NCBI GenBank assembly: GCA_944326675.1
Contig: CALVET010000071.1
Location: forward strand, 1 to 47,882
Direction: 5' to 3'
Length of the DNA: 47,882 nucleotides
Source of the DNA: Candidatus Gastranaerophilales bacterium
GTDB lineage: Bacteria > Cyanobacteriota > Vampirovibrionia > Gastranaerophilales > Gastranaerophilaceae
This document shows, piece after piece, positions 1 through 8,066 of the stretch (the first letter of the stretch is position 1; every line of letters begins with the position of its first letter). Below the pieces are notes generated by a model that worked only from the letters and a program-made list of their open reading frames with translations, ran no database searches and had not been told where the DNA came from. Made by a program: the position numbers and the translations under genes.

Positions 1-99
1 GGAATTAGACGAGAAAGAAAAGGCAAAAGGATGTGAACAATAACACAGCAAGCGTTGAGCTTGGTGGGCTATTGTGACACTGGACTAAAGTGACGTAAG

Positions 100-119
100 A
101 ATTTGTGCTTGCACAAATT
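100..119. other. Repeat-borne perfect hairpin, copy 1
   Basis: AATTTGTGC and GCACAAATT form a perfect 9 bp inverted repeat around a 2-base centre. It sits at the same place in the repeat unit as the hairpin at 255-277. The two stems differ in sequence, but each pairs perfectly with itself. Confidence 0.7.
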
Positions 120-254
120 CCACAGGAGCAGAACCTTTCGAAGTTTGAATTGCGGCGCGACGCGCCCAATGAAAACGAGAGAGGCATAGGTGTGTTCCGA
201 GAACGCCGAAGCGTTGAGCTTTGGCGTTTGAGAAACCGTACCAAGGCGACGTAG

Positions 255-277
255 AAATTTGCACGTAGTGCAAATTT
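255..277. other. Repeat-borne perfect hairpin, copy 2
   Basis: AAATTTGCAC and GTGCAAATTT form a perfect 10 bp inverted repeat with a 3-base loop. Relative to copy 1 the stem bases have changed on both arms, which preserves the pairing. Confidence 0.7.
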
Positions 278-536
278 CACAGGAGCAGAACCTTTTAAAG
301 CTCAAGTAAGCTAATACCCAACCCGCTTTCTCAACGAAAGCTCTTTTACGCTCAGGCTCGCGAGTTTTTTCAGTCAATTTAGAACAAGAAAGCAAAACCG
401 CCAAAAACAAGTTATATATACCTGCCCATCAAAAAACTTAATGAATTGTAAATAAATGTAAATCTTTTTATTAACTTTCTAAACTACGGAAGTTTTATGC
501 CGATATAGTAAATATCCGGAAAGGTGACGTAGGTAT

Positions 537-845
537 ATGGAAAAACAAAAATTTACAATTGAAGAGTCCAGATTAGCAGATATTTTGAGGCAAGAAATCT
601 TAAAAGATTCTCAAAATATAGTTAAACCTGATTTAAAACAAAAAGATTTAACTAATTTTGAGATGATTTCCGAAATCAAAAAACCTTATGTTTCTCCAAT
701 TTTTTCAATGAGTGAAGATGAAATCTTAGCCTTTGTTGAAGAATTTGACGTAGGCGAACTGGCAACTTTATCAGTTGCCGAATTGAATCACATTGGAGAA
801 GTTTTAGGTGTAGATCCTAAAATCTTGGTCGAAGGAGAGAACTAA
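537..845 (+). CDS. Small acidic protein of unknown function
   Basis: This 102-residue acidic protein is not one I recognise. It has no signal peptide and no membrane segment. The first half is polar and probably loosely structured. The second half (from about residue 55, after 'VSPIFSMSEDEI') looks like two or three short helices around 'FVEEFDVGELATLSVAELNHIGEVLGV', which may be a small helical domain. The ATG at 537 follows a purine-rich GGAAAGGTGA at 519-528, an acceptable ribosome binding site. Its stop codon overlaps the stop of the convergent VOC gene (842-845). The segment just before the start (AAGGTGACGTAG) resembles AAGGCGACGTAG inside the upstream repeat. Confidence 0.7.
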   Translation: MEKQKFTIEESRLADILRQEILKDSQNIVKPDLKQKDLTNFEMISEIKKPYVSPIFSMSEDEILAFVEEFDVGELATLSVAELNHIGEVLGVDPKILVEGEN

Positions 846-1222
846 CTGTTTTTTTCAATTAGTTCAACAGCATTTCCATCGGGGTCAAGCAAGAATGCAA
901 TTCTTGTCTTGACTTCTTCCATGTAAAAAGGCTCTACTTCCCAACTATAGCCTTCTTTTTCCATTTCTTTATTTATTTCATCAAGGTTTTCGCACAAAAA
1001 AGCAAAGTGACCAAAAGCATTACCGACTTTGTAACCTTCTTTGGGAACATCATCGTTAATTGTTAACTCAATTTCTGTCTTTGTTTTTTCATCTGTTAAA
1101 TATTGCAAATAACAATCTTTAATTCGTATTCTTCTACCTTTTTTTAAACCCAATAATCCGCAATAAAATTTTATGGATTTTTCTTCATCTTTTACTCTTA
1201 TCATTGAATGTAAAAATTGCAT
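842..1222 (-). CDS. gloA: Lactoylglutathione lyase-like VOC metalloenzyme
   Basis: This 126-residue vicinal-oxygen-chelate protein resembles bacterial glyoxalase I, which isomerises the methylglyoxal hemithioacetal to S-lactoylglutathione. The four expected metal ligands are in place: His5 ('LHSMIRV'), Glu52 ('EIELTIN'), His72 ('GHFAF') and Glu120 ('AVELIE'). Their spacing and overall length match the compact E. coli-type enzyme. The C-terminal 'FLLDPDGNAVELIE' is the usual VOC ending. AAGGAG lies just upstream of the ATG. It is the last gene of the leftward pyrH-frr-cdsA-rnc-rpe unit, 12 bases after rpe. The fold and metal site are well supported. The thiol substrate is inferred, since many gut bacteria lack glutathione. 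Confidence 0.85.
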   Translation of the reverse strand: MQFLHSMIRVKDEEKSIKFYCGLLGLKKGRRIRIKDCYLQYLTDEKTKTEIELTINDDVPKEGYKVGNAFGHFAFLCENLDEINKEMEKEGYSWEVEPFYMEEVKTRIAFLLDPDGNAVELIEKNS

Positions 1223-1234
1223 TTTATTTTCTCC

Positions 1235-1873
1235 TTAAATTAAAGACTTTATAGCTTTTTCGATATTATCTGAATTGTATATGTAATTTCCTGCAACTAA
1301 GCAATTTGCCCCTAAATCAGTACAAATTTTTGCAGTTTTATCATTTATTCCGCCGTCAACTTGGATAATTAAATTATCATTTTTTGAATATTTTTTTATT
1401 TCTGTTATTTTTTTGGCACTTTCTTCCATGAATTTTTGTCCGCCAAACCCCGGTTCAACCGTCATAATCAAAACTAAATCCACAAGATTAACAAAATCTT
1501 TTATTTCATCAGGGCTTGTTTTAGGCTTGATTGATAAACCTATCTTTTTATTATTTTCTTTAATTTTTTCAATTGTTTTTATTGTATTTTCCTTTGCCGC
1601 TTCATAATGAAAAGTAATTAAATCCGCTCCTGCAAGAGAAAAAGCGTCAACATATCTAATAGGATTTTCAATCATTAAATGAGTATCTAAAAATAAATCG
1701 GTTATTTTTCTCAATGATTTAACAACAGGAACACCAATCGAAATATTAGGCACAAAATGTCCATCCATAACATCGATATGCACCCAAGTCGTATATGGTT
1801 CGATTCTTCTTATTTCTTTTTCTAAATTTGCAAAATCGGCAGATAAAATAGATGGCGAAATAATAGTTTTCAT
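1235..1873 (-). CDS. rpe: Ribulose-phosphate 3-epimerase
   Basis: This 212-residue TIM-barrel enzyme interconverts ribulose 5-phosphate and xylulose 5-phosphate in the pentose phosphate pathway. The N-terminus 'ISPSILSADFANLEKEI' is a family hallmark. Metal and acid/base residues are visible as His32 and Asp34 ('VHIDVMDGHFVPN'), His65 ('DTHLMI') and Asp173 ('VDGGIN'). 'TVEPGFGGQKF' is the phosphate-side loop. The length is normal. The start overlaps the rnc stop by four bases (ATGA), with AAGGAAG as ribosome binding site, so translation is probably coupled. Confidence 0.96.
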   Translation of the reverse strand: MKTIISPSILSADFANLEKEIRRIEPYTTWVHIDVMDGHFVPNISIGVPVVKSLRKITDLFLDTHLMIENPIRYVDAFSLAGADLITFHYEAAKENTIKTIEKIKENNKKIGLSIKPKTSPDEIKDFVNLVDLVLIMTVEPGFGGQKFMEESAKKITEIKKYSKNDNLIIQVDGGINDKTAKICTDLGANCLVAGNYIYNSDNIEKAIKSLI

Positions 1874-2604
1874 TCTTCTTCCTTATTTATTCCCAAGTTT
1901 TCAATTGCACACACTGCTGCTTCAACTTGCGCTTGTTTTATGCTTTTAGCTGAACCTTTTCCTATAACTTCATCTTGAAATAAAACTTCAACATAAAATG
2001 TTTTATCGTGCTCTTTTCCTTTTTCGCAAACAAGATTATATACAGGTAATTTTTGATTAATACTTTGCGTATATTCTTGTAAAATTGCCTTTGGATTTAA
2101 AATAGAAATATTTTTTTCAATTGATAAAATATCCTCTAAAAAATTTTCTTTTACAAACTCATAAGCCTTATTATAACCATTATTTTTATATTCAAGAAAA
2201 ATTGCACCCAATAAAGCTTCAAAAGCACAAGCCAATATTGATTCTTTTTTTTGCCCGCCTTGTTTTTTTTCATTTTTTCCTAAAATAATCAAATTTTCAA
2301 AATCCAATTGCTTCGCATATTCAAAAATATGTCTGTCAGAAACAATTTCAGCTCTTAATCTTGTTAATTTTCCTTCTTTGTAATCGGAAAATTGATTATA
2401 CAAAATATCACTTACAATCAATTTTAAAACTGCATCACCAAGAAATTCAAGCCTTTCGTATGAATTTAAAACATCTGCATTATTTTCATTTGTATAAGAT
2501 GTGTGAATAAAAGCTTGATTTAAAAGCTCTATATTTGAAAATTTTAAATTATATCTTTTTTGAAATTCCTCAAGCACGCTAATGCGTTTACTAGAAATAG
2601 ACAT
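1870..2604 (-). CDS. rnc: Ribonuclease III with altered metal ligand
   Basis: This 244-residue double-strand-specific endoribonuclease would act in rRNA and mRNA processing. The RNase III domain occupies about residues 8-150 with the signature 'ERLEFLGDAVL' (50-60). A double-stranded RNA binding domain follows at about 168-238 ('NPKAILQEYTQ... GSAKSIKQAQVEAA'). The second active-site segment reads 'ESILACAFEALLGA' (121-134). The family normally has Asp where Cys126 stands, a ligand of the catalytic metal (E. coli Asp114), while the partner Glu129 is kept. The codon is TGT, at least two base changes from an Asp codon. The start has AAAGG upstream and lies 14 bases inside cdsA. Confidence 0.95.
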   Translation of the reverse strand: MSISSKRISVLEEFQKRYNLKFSNIELLNQAFIHTSYTNENNADVLNSYERLEFLGDAVLKLIVSDILYNQFSDYKEGKLTRLRAEIVSDRHIFEYAKQLDFENLIILGKNEKKQGGQKKESILACAFEALLGAIFLEYKNNGYNKAYEFVKENFLEDILSIEKNISILNPKAILQEYTQSINQKLPVYNLVCEKGKEHDKTFYVEVLFQDEVIGKGSAKSIKQAQVEAAVCAIENLGINKEEE

Positions 2605-3496
2605 TGATTGCGCCTTTTAAATAATTGAAAAATTCAATAAACAAATTTGTTCCGTTACAAAAATGCATAAAGAAATAATATGCAACCGGAATTGCGAAAA
2701 TATAACCGTCAAATCTGTCTAACATTCCGCCATGACCGGGGAGAATATCTGATGAATCCTTAACTCCGGCATCCCTTTTAATTAAAGATTCTGATAAATC
2801 ACCCAATTGAGCGGATAATGTGATTAAAATGCCGCCGATTATAGCCTGACACAAGCTTATATCAATATAAAATATCCCTAAAATTGAAACCAATATTGCA
2901 CAAAGAGCCCCGCCAATTGCGCCTTCAACAGTTTTTTTCGGGCTAATTACTTCAGCAAGCTTATGTTTTCCAAAACGTACGCCAAAATAATATGCTCCAA
3001 TATCGGTTAAGGCAACTGCCAAAAATACAAACATCAAAAACGACAAACCCTCAGACGGTGCAAATTGAAATGCCGCAACCCTATCAAGACCAATTTGTCT
3101 TATTAGCAATATATGACAAGGAAGCCAACCGCAATAAAGCGCACCTAAAGTGGTAGTTGCAACATTTACGATATACGGCTGTCTTCCTCTGAATAATACG
3201 GTTAAAAAAGATGCCATTATTGTTAAAGTAAGCATAGATGGCACCATGTCAAATCTATGGAAAAAAGTTAAAGTTGCAAAAACAATAGCTGAAAATAAAA
3301 TAATCGATAAGCTCGGATGAAATCCTTTATATCTCAAAATCTGCACAAACTCACGGCAGCAAAGAGTTATTATTATAATCAAAAGGACAAATAAAGGAAT
3401 TGAGCCTAATATTATTGCCGCTATTGATATAAGAGAAATTATCGTACCTGTAATAACGCGTGATAATTTATTCTTTTTTGCAACTTCGTCTGTCAA
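2591..3496 (-). CDS. cdsA: Phosphatidate cytidylyltransferase
   Basis: This 301-residue multi-pass membrane enzyme makes CDP-diacylglycerol from phosphatidate and CTP, the branch point of phospholipid synthesis. About seven to eight hydrophobic segments are visible. 'SPKKTVEG' (185-192) and the C-terminal signature 'SLIKRDAGVKD...PGHGGMLDRFD' (237-263) are diagnostic. The start is TTG at 3496. It is credible because GGAG inside the last codons of frr lies 8 bases upstream and no ATG fits, and it leaves one base between frr stop and cdsA start. The gene order pyrH-frr-cdsA is classical, but uppS, often found between frr and cdsA, is absent here. Confidence 0.95.
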   Translation of the reverse strand: MTDEVAKKNKLSRVITGTIISLISIAAIILGSIPLFVLLIIIITLCCREFVQILRYKGFHPSLSIILFSAIVFATLTFFHRFDMVPSMLTLTIMASFLTVLFRGRQPYIVNVATTTLGALYCGWLPCHILLIRQIGLDRVAAFQFAPSEGLSFLMFVFLAVALTDIGAYYFGVRFGKHKLAEVISPKKTVEGAIGGALCAILVSILGIFYIDISLCQAIIGGILITLSAQLGDLSESLIKRDAGVKDSSDILPGHGGMLDRFDGYIFAIPVAYYFFMHFCNGTNLFIEFFNYLKGAINVYF

Positions 3497-3497
3497 A

Positions 3498-4058
3498 CTA
3501 TATCTCCATTACTTCTTTTTCTTTTGCACTAACTGTTTCATCCACTATTTTTACAAATTTATCTGTAATTTTTTGTATTTGGTCTTGTCCGTCTTTAACT
3601 GCGTCTTCAGGAAGATTGTCTGTTTTTTCTAATTTTTTAACTGCATCAGTTGAATCTCTTCTAACGTTTCTTATTGCAACTTTTGCTTCTTCTCCGAGCG
3701 CTTTAACTTCTTTAGCTAATTCTTTTCTTCTATCTTGAGTTAAAGGCGGGAATTGAAGACGAACCACAATACCGTCAGAATTCGGAGTTATACCGATTTC
3801 AGCTTTAACAATCGCTTTTTCAATTTCTTTAATAATTGTTTTATCAAACGGAGTGATAACCAAAGTTGTACCTTCAGAAACTGAAACTTGAGCTAATTGG
3901 CGAAGTCCTGTCGGTGCTCCATAGTAATCAACAAGAACTTTATCCAAAATAAGAGGATTGGCTCTGCCTGTTCTTACTGTTGCCAATTCTTTTTTTAATT
4001 GCTGAACACATTTATCCATTTTTTCATTTGTTTGTTTTTTAATTTCTTCAACTGACAT
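3498..4058 (-). CDS. frr: Ribosome recycling factor
   Basis: This 186-residue protein works with EF-G to split post-termination ribosomes. It is the usual full length of about 185. Family wording runs throughout: 'LATVRTGRANPLILDKVLVDYYG' region (26-48), 'VRLQFPPLTQDRRKEL' (about 100-115) and 'RRDSTDAVKKLEK'. The two parts of the three-helix-bundle domain flank a small beta domain in the middle. AGGAG lies upstream of the ATG. It follows pyrH by 23 bases. Confidence 0.97.
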   Translation of the reverse strand: MSVEEIKKQTNEKMDKCVQQLKKELATVRTGRANPLILDKVLVDYYGAPTGLRQLAQVSVSEGTTLVITPFDKTIIKEIEKAIVKAEIGITPNSDGIVVRLQFPPLTQDRRKELAKEVKALGEEAKVAIRNVRRDSTDAVKKLEKTDNLPEDAVKDGQDQIQKITDKFVKIVDETVSAKEKEVMEI

Positions 4059-4081
4059 TTTTATCTCCTAATAAATAATCG

Positions 4082-4801
4082 TTAACTTACAATTGTTCCT
4101 ACATTTTCCCCGTTTAAGATTTTTACAATACTATCTTTTAAATTAAAATCAAAAACACATATAGGAATATTATTTTGTTTACATAAAGCACAAGATGTTA
4201 AATCCATTACTTTAAGACCGTTGATGATAATATCATCATAACTTATATTATCATATTTTTTAGCATTTGGGTTAGTCTTTGGATCATCATTATATACACC
4301 ATCCACACCATTTTTTGCCATCAACATAACATCAGCCCCAATCTCCGCTGCTCTTAAAGCTGCTGCCGTATCAGTCGTAAAGAAGGGATTTCCTGTTCCC
4401 GCCGCAAATATTACTACTCTATTTTTTTCTAAATGTCTTATAGCTTTAAATCTAATATAAGGTTCTGCTATTTTTGCAATATCTATTGCTGATTGCACCC
4501 TGCATTCTACACCGTTTTTTCTTAATTCTGATTGAAGCGCTATAGCATTCATTACAGTAGCAAGCATGCCGACATAATCACCCGAAGCTTGGTCCATACC
4601 AAGTTTAGATGAATTTTTCATGCCTCTAAAAATATTTCCGCCTCCAACAACAACGGCAATTTGTGCACCTAATTCATAAGCTTTTTTAATTTCAGCAACA
4701 ATATTGCTTACCGGTTCAGGATCAATTCCGAATTGTTGACTGCCCAAAAGAGCTTCTCCTGAAACCTTTAGAAGAATTTTCTTATATTTTAAATCATTCA
4801 T
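4082..4801 (-). CDS. pyrH: UMP kinase
   Basis: This 239-residue bacterial-type UMP kinase (amino acid kinase fold) makes UDP for RNA and sugar-nucleotide synthesis. Motifs seen are 'KKILLKVSGEALLG' (N-terminal), 'VVGGGNIFRG' (about 52-61), 'GMLATVMNA', and the ATP-side 'AGTGNPFFTTDTAAALRAAEI'. The length matches the family. It is the first gene of the leftward unit that ends at the VOC protein. AAAGGTG precedes the ATG, and a TATAAT lies about 50 bases upstream on the minus strand, in the 88-base region shared with the divergent HEAT-like gene. Confidence 0.97.
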   Translation of the reverse strand: MNDLKYKKILLKVSGEALLGSQQFGIDPEPVSNIVAEIKKAYELGAQIAVVVGGGNIFRGMKNSSKLGMDQASGDYVGMLATVMNAIALQSELRKNGVECRVQSAIDIAKIAEPYIRFKAIRHLEKNRVVIFAAGTGNPFFTTDTAAALRAAEIGADVMLMAKNGVDGVYNDDPKTNPNAKKYDNISYDDIIINGLKVMDLTSCALCKQNNIPICVFDFNLKDSIVKILNGENVGTIVS

Positions 4802-4874
4802 TTAACACCTTTTTCTAATCAATCATAAATATCAAAAATAATATAAATCAATTATACACAAGAATTGTTGAATA

Positions 4875-4883
4875 TGTAATAAT
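4875..4883 (+). promoter_or_regulatory. Extended -10 box six bases before an ATG
   Basis: TG-T-AATAAT ends at 4883 and the ATG of the HEAT-like gene is at 4890. The transcription start should fall on or next to the start codon, and no ribosome binding site is visible, so a leaderless message is likely. The -35 region is poor. Confidence 0.45.
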
Positions 4884-4889
4884 TAAATT

Positions 4890-6089
4890 ATGCCATCAGA
4901 AAATCTTATCAAAAATATAACTTCGAAAGATAATTCATTATCACAAAAAACAACAAAAAACCTTATAAAAACCGCTGATATTGCGGATTTTAAATTGTTG
5001 TGCGAAAAAAGTGATTTTATTTTTCCTTTTTTAAAAGAAAAAATAATTAAAAATTTTGTAAAGTTAATTGAAGAAAACGAACTAAAGACCGTATTCGAAT
5101 TTTCAAAAGTTTACAGTTCTGATTTTGAAGAATTAATTGTTTCTTCTTGGCTTAAATTTGCAAATGAAGATTTAACGGATGAAATACTTGAGCTTTTTGA
5201 AACAGGAACAAACGAGCAAAAAGCCTATGCTGCCAAATATTTTTGCTATATCAACGATATTTGCGCGCTTGATTATCTTAACAAATTTGCTTTTAGCGAC
5301 TTTGAACCCTTAAAAATCAATTGCGCCTTAGCTTTATCAAAATTCAACGATAAAACAGCTTTTAACAAAGCAAAAGAAATTATTTTAACTTCTAAAGATG
5401 ATTTTGAAATTTTAGGGGCATATTCTTTTATAGCCGCTTACGGCAGCGATGAAGCAATGAAATTCATTGTTGAAAATTACAAAAATAACACTTTTAGAGA
5501 AAGCATCATTGTTTTACTTTTTGATTTTTATGACTTCGACAAAATAACAAAAAATCTGTCACAAGATGAAATTACGGAAATTTTCAGTGTTTTAATACAG
5601 GCCTATCCTGAAAACATAAGTCTAAACACGATTATTTATTATCAAATATATGACTATATAAAATTAATCTCAACATTTAAAAATCAATTTGCAAATAATA
5701 TTCTTTTAATAACAAAAACAAAATTTAATGAATATAATTCATCCGATATTTATTCTTTTGACTTAGATAAAGACACAAAAACAGAGCTGAAAAATATTAC
5801 AGAATTTTTAAATAAGTTAAATCTTTCTTTTGAAAATATATTAGATGAATTAAAACAAAATAATTTAAGAATATCTTTAGCACTGGATACTGTAAAAGAG
5901 CTAAAATTAAGCAATACTGCAGAATTTATTGCAAATTTAATAAACAACAATGAACTTCCGCTTGATTTATGCGCAAAAGGCGCAATGGTTCTAAAAGAAC
6001 TCAATAAAACATCTTTAATCAACAAAGAAAACATAAGCAAAATTCAAAACGAAAATATAAAAGCGCTAATTGAAAGTTTATTAATCTAA
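4890..6089 (+). CDS. HEAT-repeat-like helical protein, function unknown
   Basis: This 399-residue soluble protein appears entirely helical, with repeated ~35-residue helix pairs. The clearest are 'GTNEQKAYAAKYFCYINDICALDYLNKFA' (105-133), 'FEPLKINCALALSKFNDKTAFNKAKEII' and 'FEILGAYSFIAAYGSDEAMKFIVENY'. This pattern fits HEAT-like or lyase-adaptor repeats that act as protein-binding scaffolds. There is no signal peptide, membrane segment or catalytic motif. It stands alone on the plus strand, divergent from pyrH, and its stop overlaps the end of the convergent ftsQ by nine bases. No specific role can be read from the context. Confidence 0.75.
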   Translation: MPSENLIKNITSKDNSLSQKTTKNLIKTADIADFKLLCEKSDFIFPFLKEKIIKNFVKLIEENELKTVFEFSKVYSSDFEELIVSSWLKFANEDLTDEILELFETGTNEQKAYAAKYFCYINDICALDYLNKFAFSDFEPLKINCALALSKFNDKTAFNKAKEIILTSKDDFEILGAYSFIAAYGSDEAMKFIVENYKNNTFRESIIVLLFDFYDFDKITKNLSQDEITEIFSVLIQAYPENISLNTIIYYQIYDYIKLISTFKNQFANNILLITKTKFNEYNSSDIYSFDLDKDTKTELKNITEFLNKLNLSFENILDELKQNNLRISLALDTVKELKLSNTAEFIANLINNNELPLDLCAKGAMVLKELNKTSLINKENISKIQNENIKALIESLLI

Positions 6090-7100
6090 AATTTCATCCC
6101 CATGGGTGTGGGTTTGCTGCTCTTGGTGTTGAGTTTTTTGCTCTTGCGGCTTTTCCTGTTTTTGCTCTTGGATTTTTTCTTGTTTCAAAGGAGCTTGTTG
6201 AACTTCAGGCTTCATTTCCTGAGGCTTTTGTTTTTGATTTTTTTCATTTTTAATTTCTTTAGCACCCTCAAGCCTGAAATACTGCGAATCATCCCATCTT
6301 AAGTCAATATATTTAATTTTTCCTTCAACACTTCTTGCTTGAGGAAGAATTGACGCTATCCATTTAGCTCTTTTCATCGCCGTATCGTTTATTTCTCCGA
6401 AACGAACCAGATATTCCTTTAACATTACATAAACATCAGAATTATTCCTTAAATCAATATATTGGACCTCTTGACCTGAGTATGCTTCAATTGCTTTAAC
6501 CAATTTAATTATTTCTTCAACTCTTTTTTTATCCCATACTTCATCAAAACCATCCCTAACTCCGTATGTCAAAAGTTTTTTAGCTTTAATTGAAGGGTTT
6601 AAAGGTAAATAATCATGGTCAATCAGTGTACCATCTGAACACAAAGCCGAATTCGGTTCAGATTCCAGATTTGGAGCTAATAAAAAAACGGGCGTCCTTT
6701 CATCAAGCGCAATTGTTAATCTTGCAGGGAACCAAAAACGTCTTACGTAAACTTTTTTAACGGGTTGCAATTGAGAAATATTATTTTCCAACTCTTTTGT
6801 ATTTAATCTGAAAATTTGAGTATAAGGTAATTGTGTCTGCCTAATCATATTAATTATCTTATAATCAGGAGTGATAACATTTCCTTGAATTTTAATAACA
6901 GAAGGATCAGCAGCCGACAATTTTTCAGAATTTAAATACCATTGGGGTAATTTTAAAATTTTAATTCCGCCATAGCAAATAGCAATTATCATAATTAAAG
7001 ATAAAAGTATTCTAATACGCTGCAAATTTGCTCTTGTGGCCGCAATTTGCCTTTTTATTTTATTTACTTTAAGTCTTCTTTTTTGATAAAGTAAACCCAA
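6081..7100 (-). CDS. ftsQ: FtsQ/DivIB-type division protein with Gln-rich tail
   Basis: This 339-residue single-pass membrane protein of the divisome links early and late division proteins. It has a basic cytoplasmic N-terminus (1-30), a membrane helix at about 30-48, a POTRA-like domain at about 65-135 ('IKIQGNVITPDYKIINMI...VKKVYVRRFWFPARLTIALDE', read in parts) and a FtsQ beta domain to about 275. A low-complexity Lys/Gln/Glu tail (280-339) with repeated 'EQK' is unusual. The start is TTG at 7100, supported by AGAGGA five bases upstream and only 12 bases after ddl. It is the last gene of the murC-murB-ddl-ftsQ series. ftsA and ftsZ do not follow. Confidence 0.85.
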   Translation of the reverse strand: MGLLYQKRRLKVNKIKRQIAATRANLQRIRILLSLIMIIAICYGGIKILKLPQWYLNSEKLSAADPSVIKIQGNVITPDYKIINMIRQTQLPYTQIFRLNTKELENNISQLQPVKKVYVRRFWFPARLTIALDERTPVFLLAPNLESEPNSALCSDGTLIDHDYLPLNPSIKAKKLLTYGVRDGFDEVWDKKRVEEIIKLVKAIEAYSGQEVQYIDLRNNSDVYVMLKEYLVRFGEINDTAMKRAKWIASILPQARSVEGKIKYIDLRWDDSQYFRLEGAKEIKNEKNQKQKPQEMKPEVQQAPLKQEKIQEQKQEKPQEQKTQHQEQQTHTHGDEILD

Positions 7101-7112
7101 TTTTTCCTCTTT

Positions 7113-8066
7113 TTATATTTCTGCAGTTTTTAAAATCAATTCAACCAAACTATTGTAATCAATGCCCATCTCATTTGCTTGAGCCGGTAAATCGGATGTA
7201 TCTGTCATGCCGGGGTTGGTATTTATTTCTAATATATATGGTATGTTATTATATACCAAAAAGTCAACTCTTGACACACCTTTGCATGAACAAGCTTTAT
7301 GTGCTTTTATTGCTAAATCTTGGATTTTTTTAGTTAATTCTTGGCTAAAATCCGCAGGCAAAATAAACTCGGTTAACCCTTTTGTATATTTTGCTTCATA
7401 ATCATACCATTGAGTTTTTGTTTTAAAGCCTAAAATCGGAGTTGCAAAAATTTCTACTTCGCCATTGTCGTTTCTTTTTTCCAATACTCCGACTGTTGCC
7501 GATTCTCCTTGTAAATATTCTTCAACTAAAATTTCATCATCGCATTTTAGCGCTTCATTTATCGCGCTATCCAATTCATTTTCAGCGTCAACTTTTGTCA
7601 TTCCGATTGATGAACCTTCGTTAGCAGGTTTTATTATAATAGGATAATTTAATTCTTTAATTTTTTCTCTATAATCGTCTTTTGTAACATTAACGCTTTT
7701 AATTAAAGGAATTTCAGGAATAGTTGAAAGAACCTTTTTCGTCATGATTTTATCCATGCAGATTGAACTTGCTTTAACTTTGCAGCCTGAATAAGGAATA
7801 TTCAAAAATTCCAAAACACCTTGTATGCAGCCATCCTCGCCATATCTGCCATGGAGCATATTTATTGCAAATTCAATTTTTGTATCAACCAAAATTGAAG
7901 CAATATTTCTATCTACATCAATCAAAGTCACATCTTTATAGCCTAATTCAATTAATGCTTTAAAAACATTTCTGCCTGAACGGAGTGAAACTTCTCTTTC
8001 ATTTGACAAACCTCCGCAAAGAACGGCAATTTTTGAATTTTTGTTTATTTTTTTAGTATTTTCCAT
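7113..8066 (-). CDS. ddl: D-alanine--D-alanine ligase
   Basis: This 317-residue ATP-grasp enzyme joins two D-Ala residues for the peptidoglycan stem. It has 'SNEREVSLRSG' (N-terminal substrate loop with the catalytic Glu), 'HGRYGEDGCIQGVLE' (about 75-89), 'IIIKPANEGSSIGM' (ATP-grasp loop) and the metal-binding end 'LEINTNPGMTDTSDLPAQA'. The length is normal. The start lies 22 bases inside murB, with AAAGGTGAAG upstream. It belongs to the peptidoglycan/division operon. Confidence 0.97.
   Translation of the reverse strand: MENTKKINKNSKIAVLCGGLSNEREVSLRSGRNVFKALIELGYKDVTLIDVDRNIASILVDTKIEFAINMLHGRYGEDGCIQGVLEFLNIPYSGCKVKASSICMDKIMTKKVLSTIPEIPLIKSVNVTKDDYREKIKELNYPIIIKPANEGSSIGMTKVDAENELDSAINEALKCDDEILVEEYLQGESATVGVLEKRNDNGEVEIFATPILGFKTKTQWYDYEAKYTKGLTEFILPADFSQELTKKIQDLAIKAHKACSCKGVSRVDFLVYNNIPYILEINTNPGMTDTSDLPAQANEMGIDYNSLVELILKTAEI

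Larger units (their letters stand above)
1..420. repeat. Degenerate ~158 bp tandem repeats, no gene seen
   Basis: This gene-free stretch is clearly richer in GC than its surroundings. Two imperfect units are visible. AGCGTTGAGC occurs at 51-60 and again at 210-219. A palindrome follows each copy (100-119 and 255-277), and then ACAGGAGCAGAACCTTT follows each palindrome (from 122 and from 279). The spacing is 157-159 bases. The bases before 51 resemble those before 210 (purine-rich, then AGGCA and GTGTG-like strings), so the array probably continues beyond the left edge. Open frames here on the minus strand read straight through the repeat and share no family motif, so I treat them as spurious. 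Bases 300-536 hold nothing clear except the start signals of the next gene. Confidence 0.75.

Noticed and set aside
5..410. Overlapping minus-strand open frames of 62-113 codons in the repeat region
   Set aside because: They run through repeat units and hairpins, overlap each other in different frames, and show no domain, signal or ribosome binding site.
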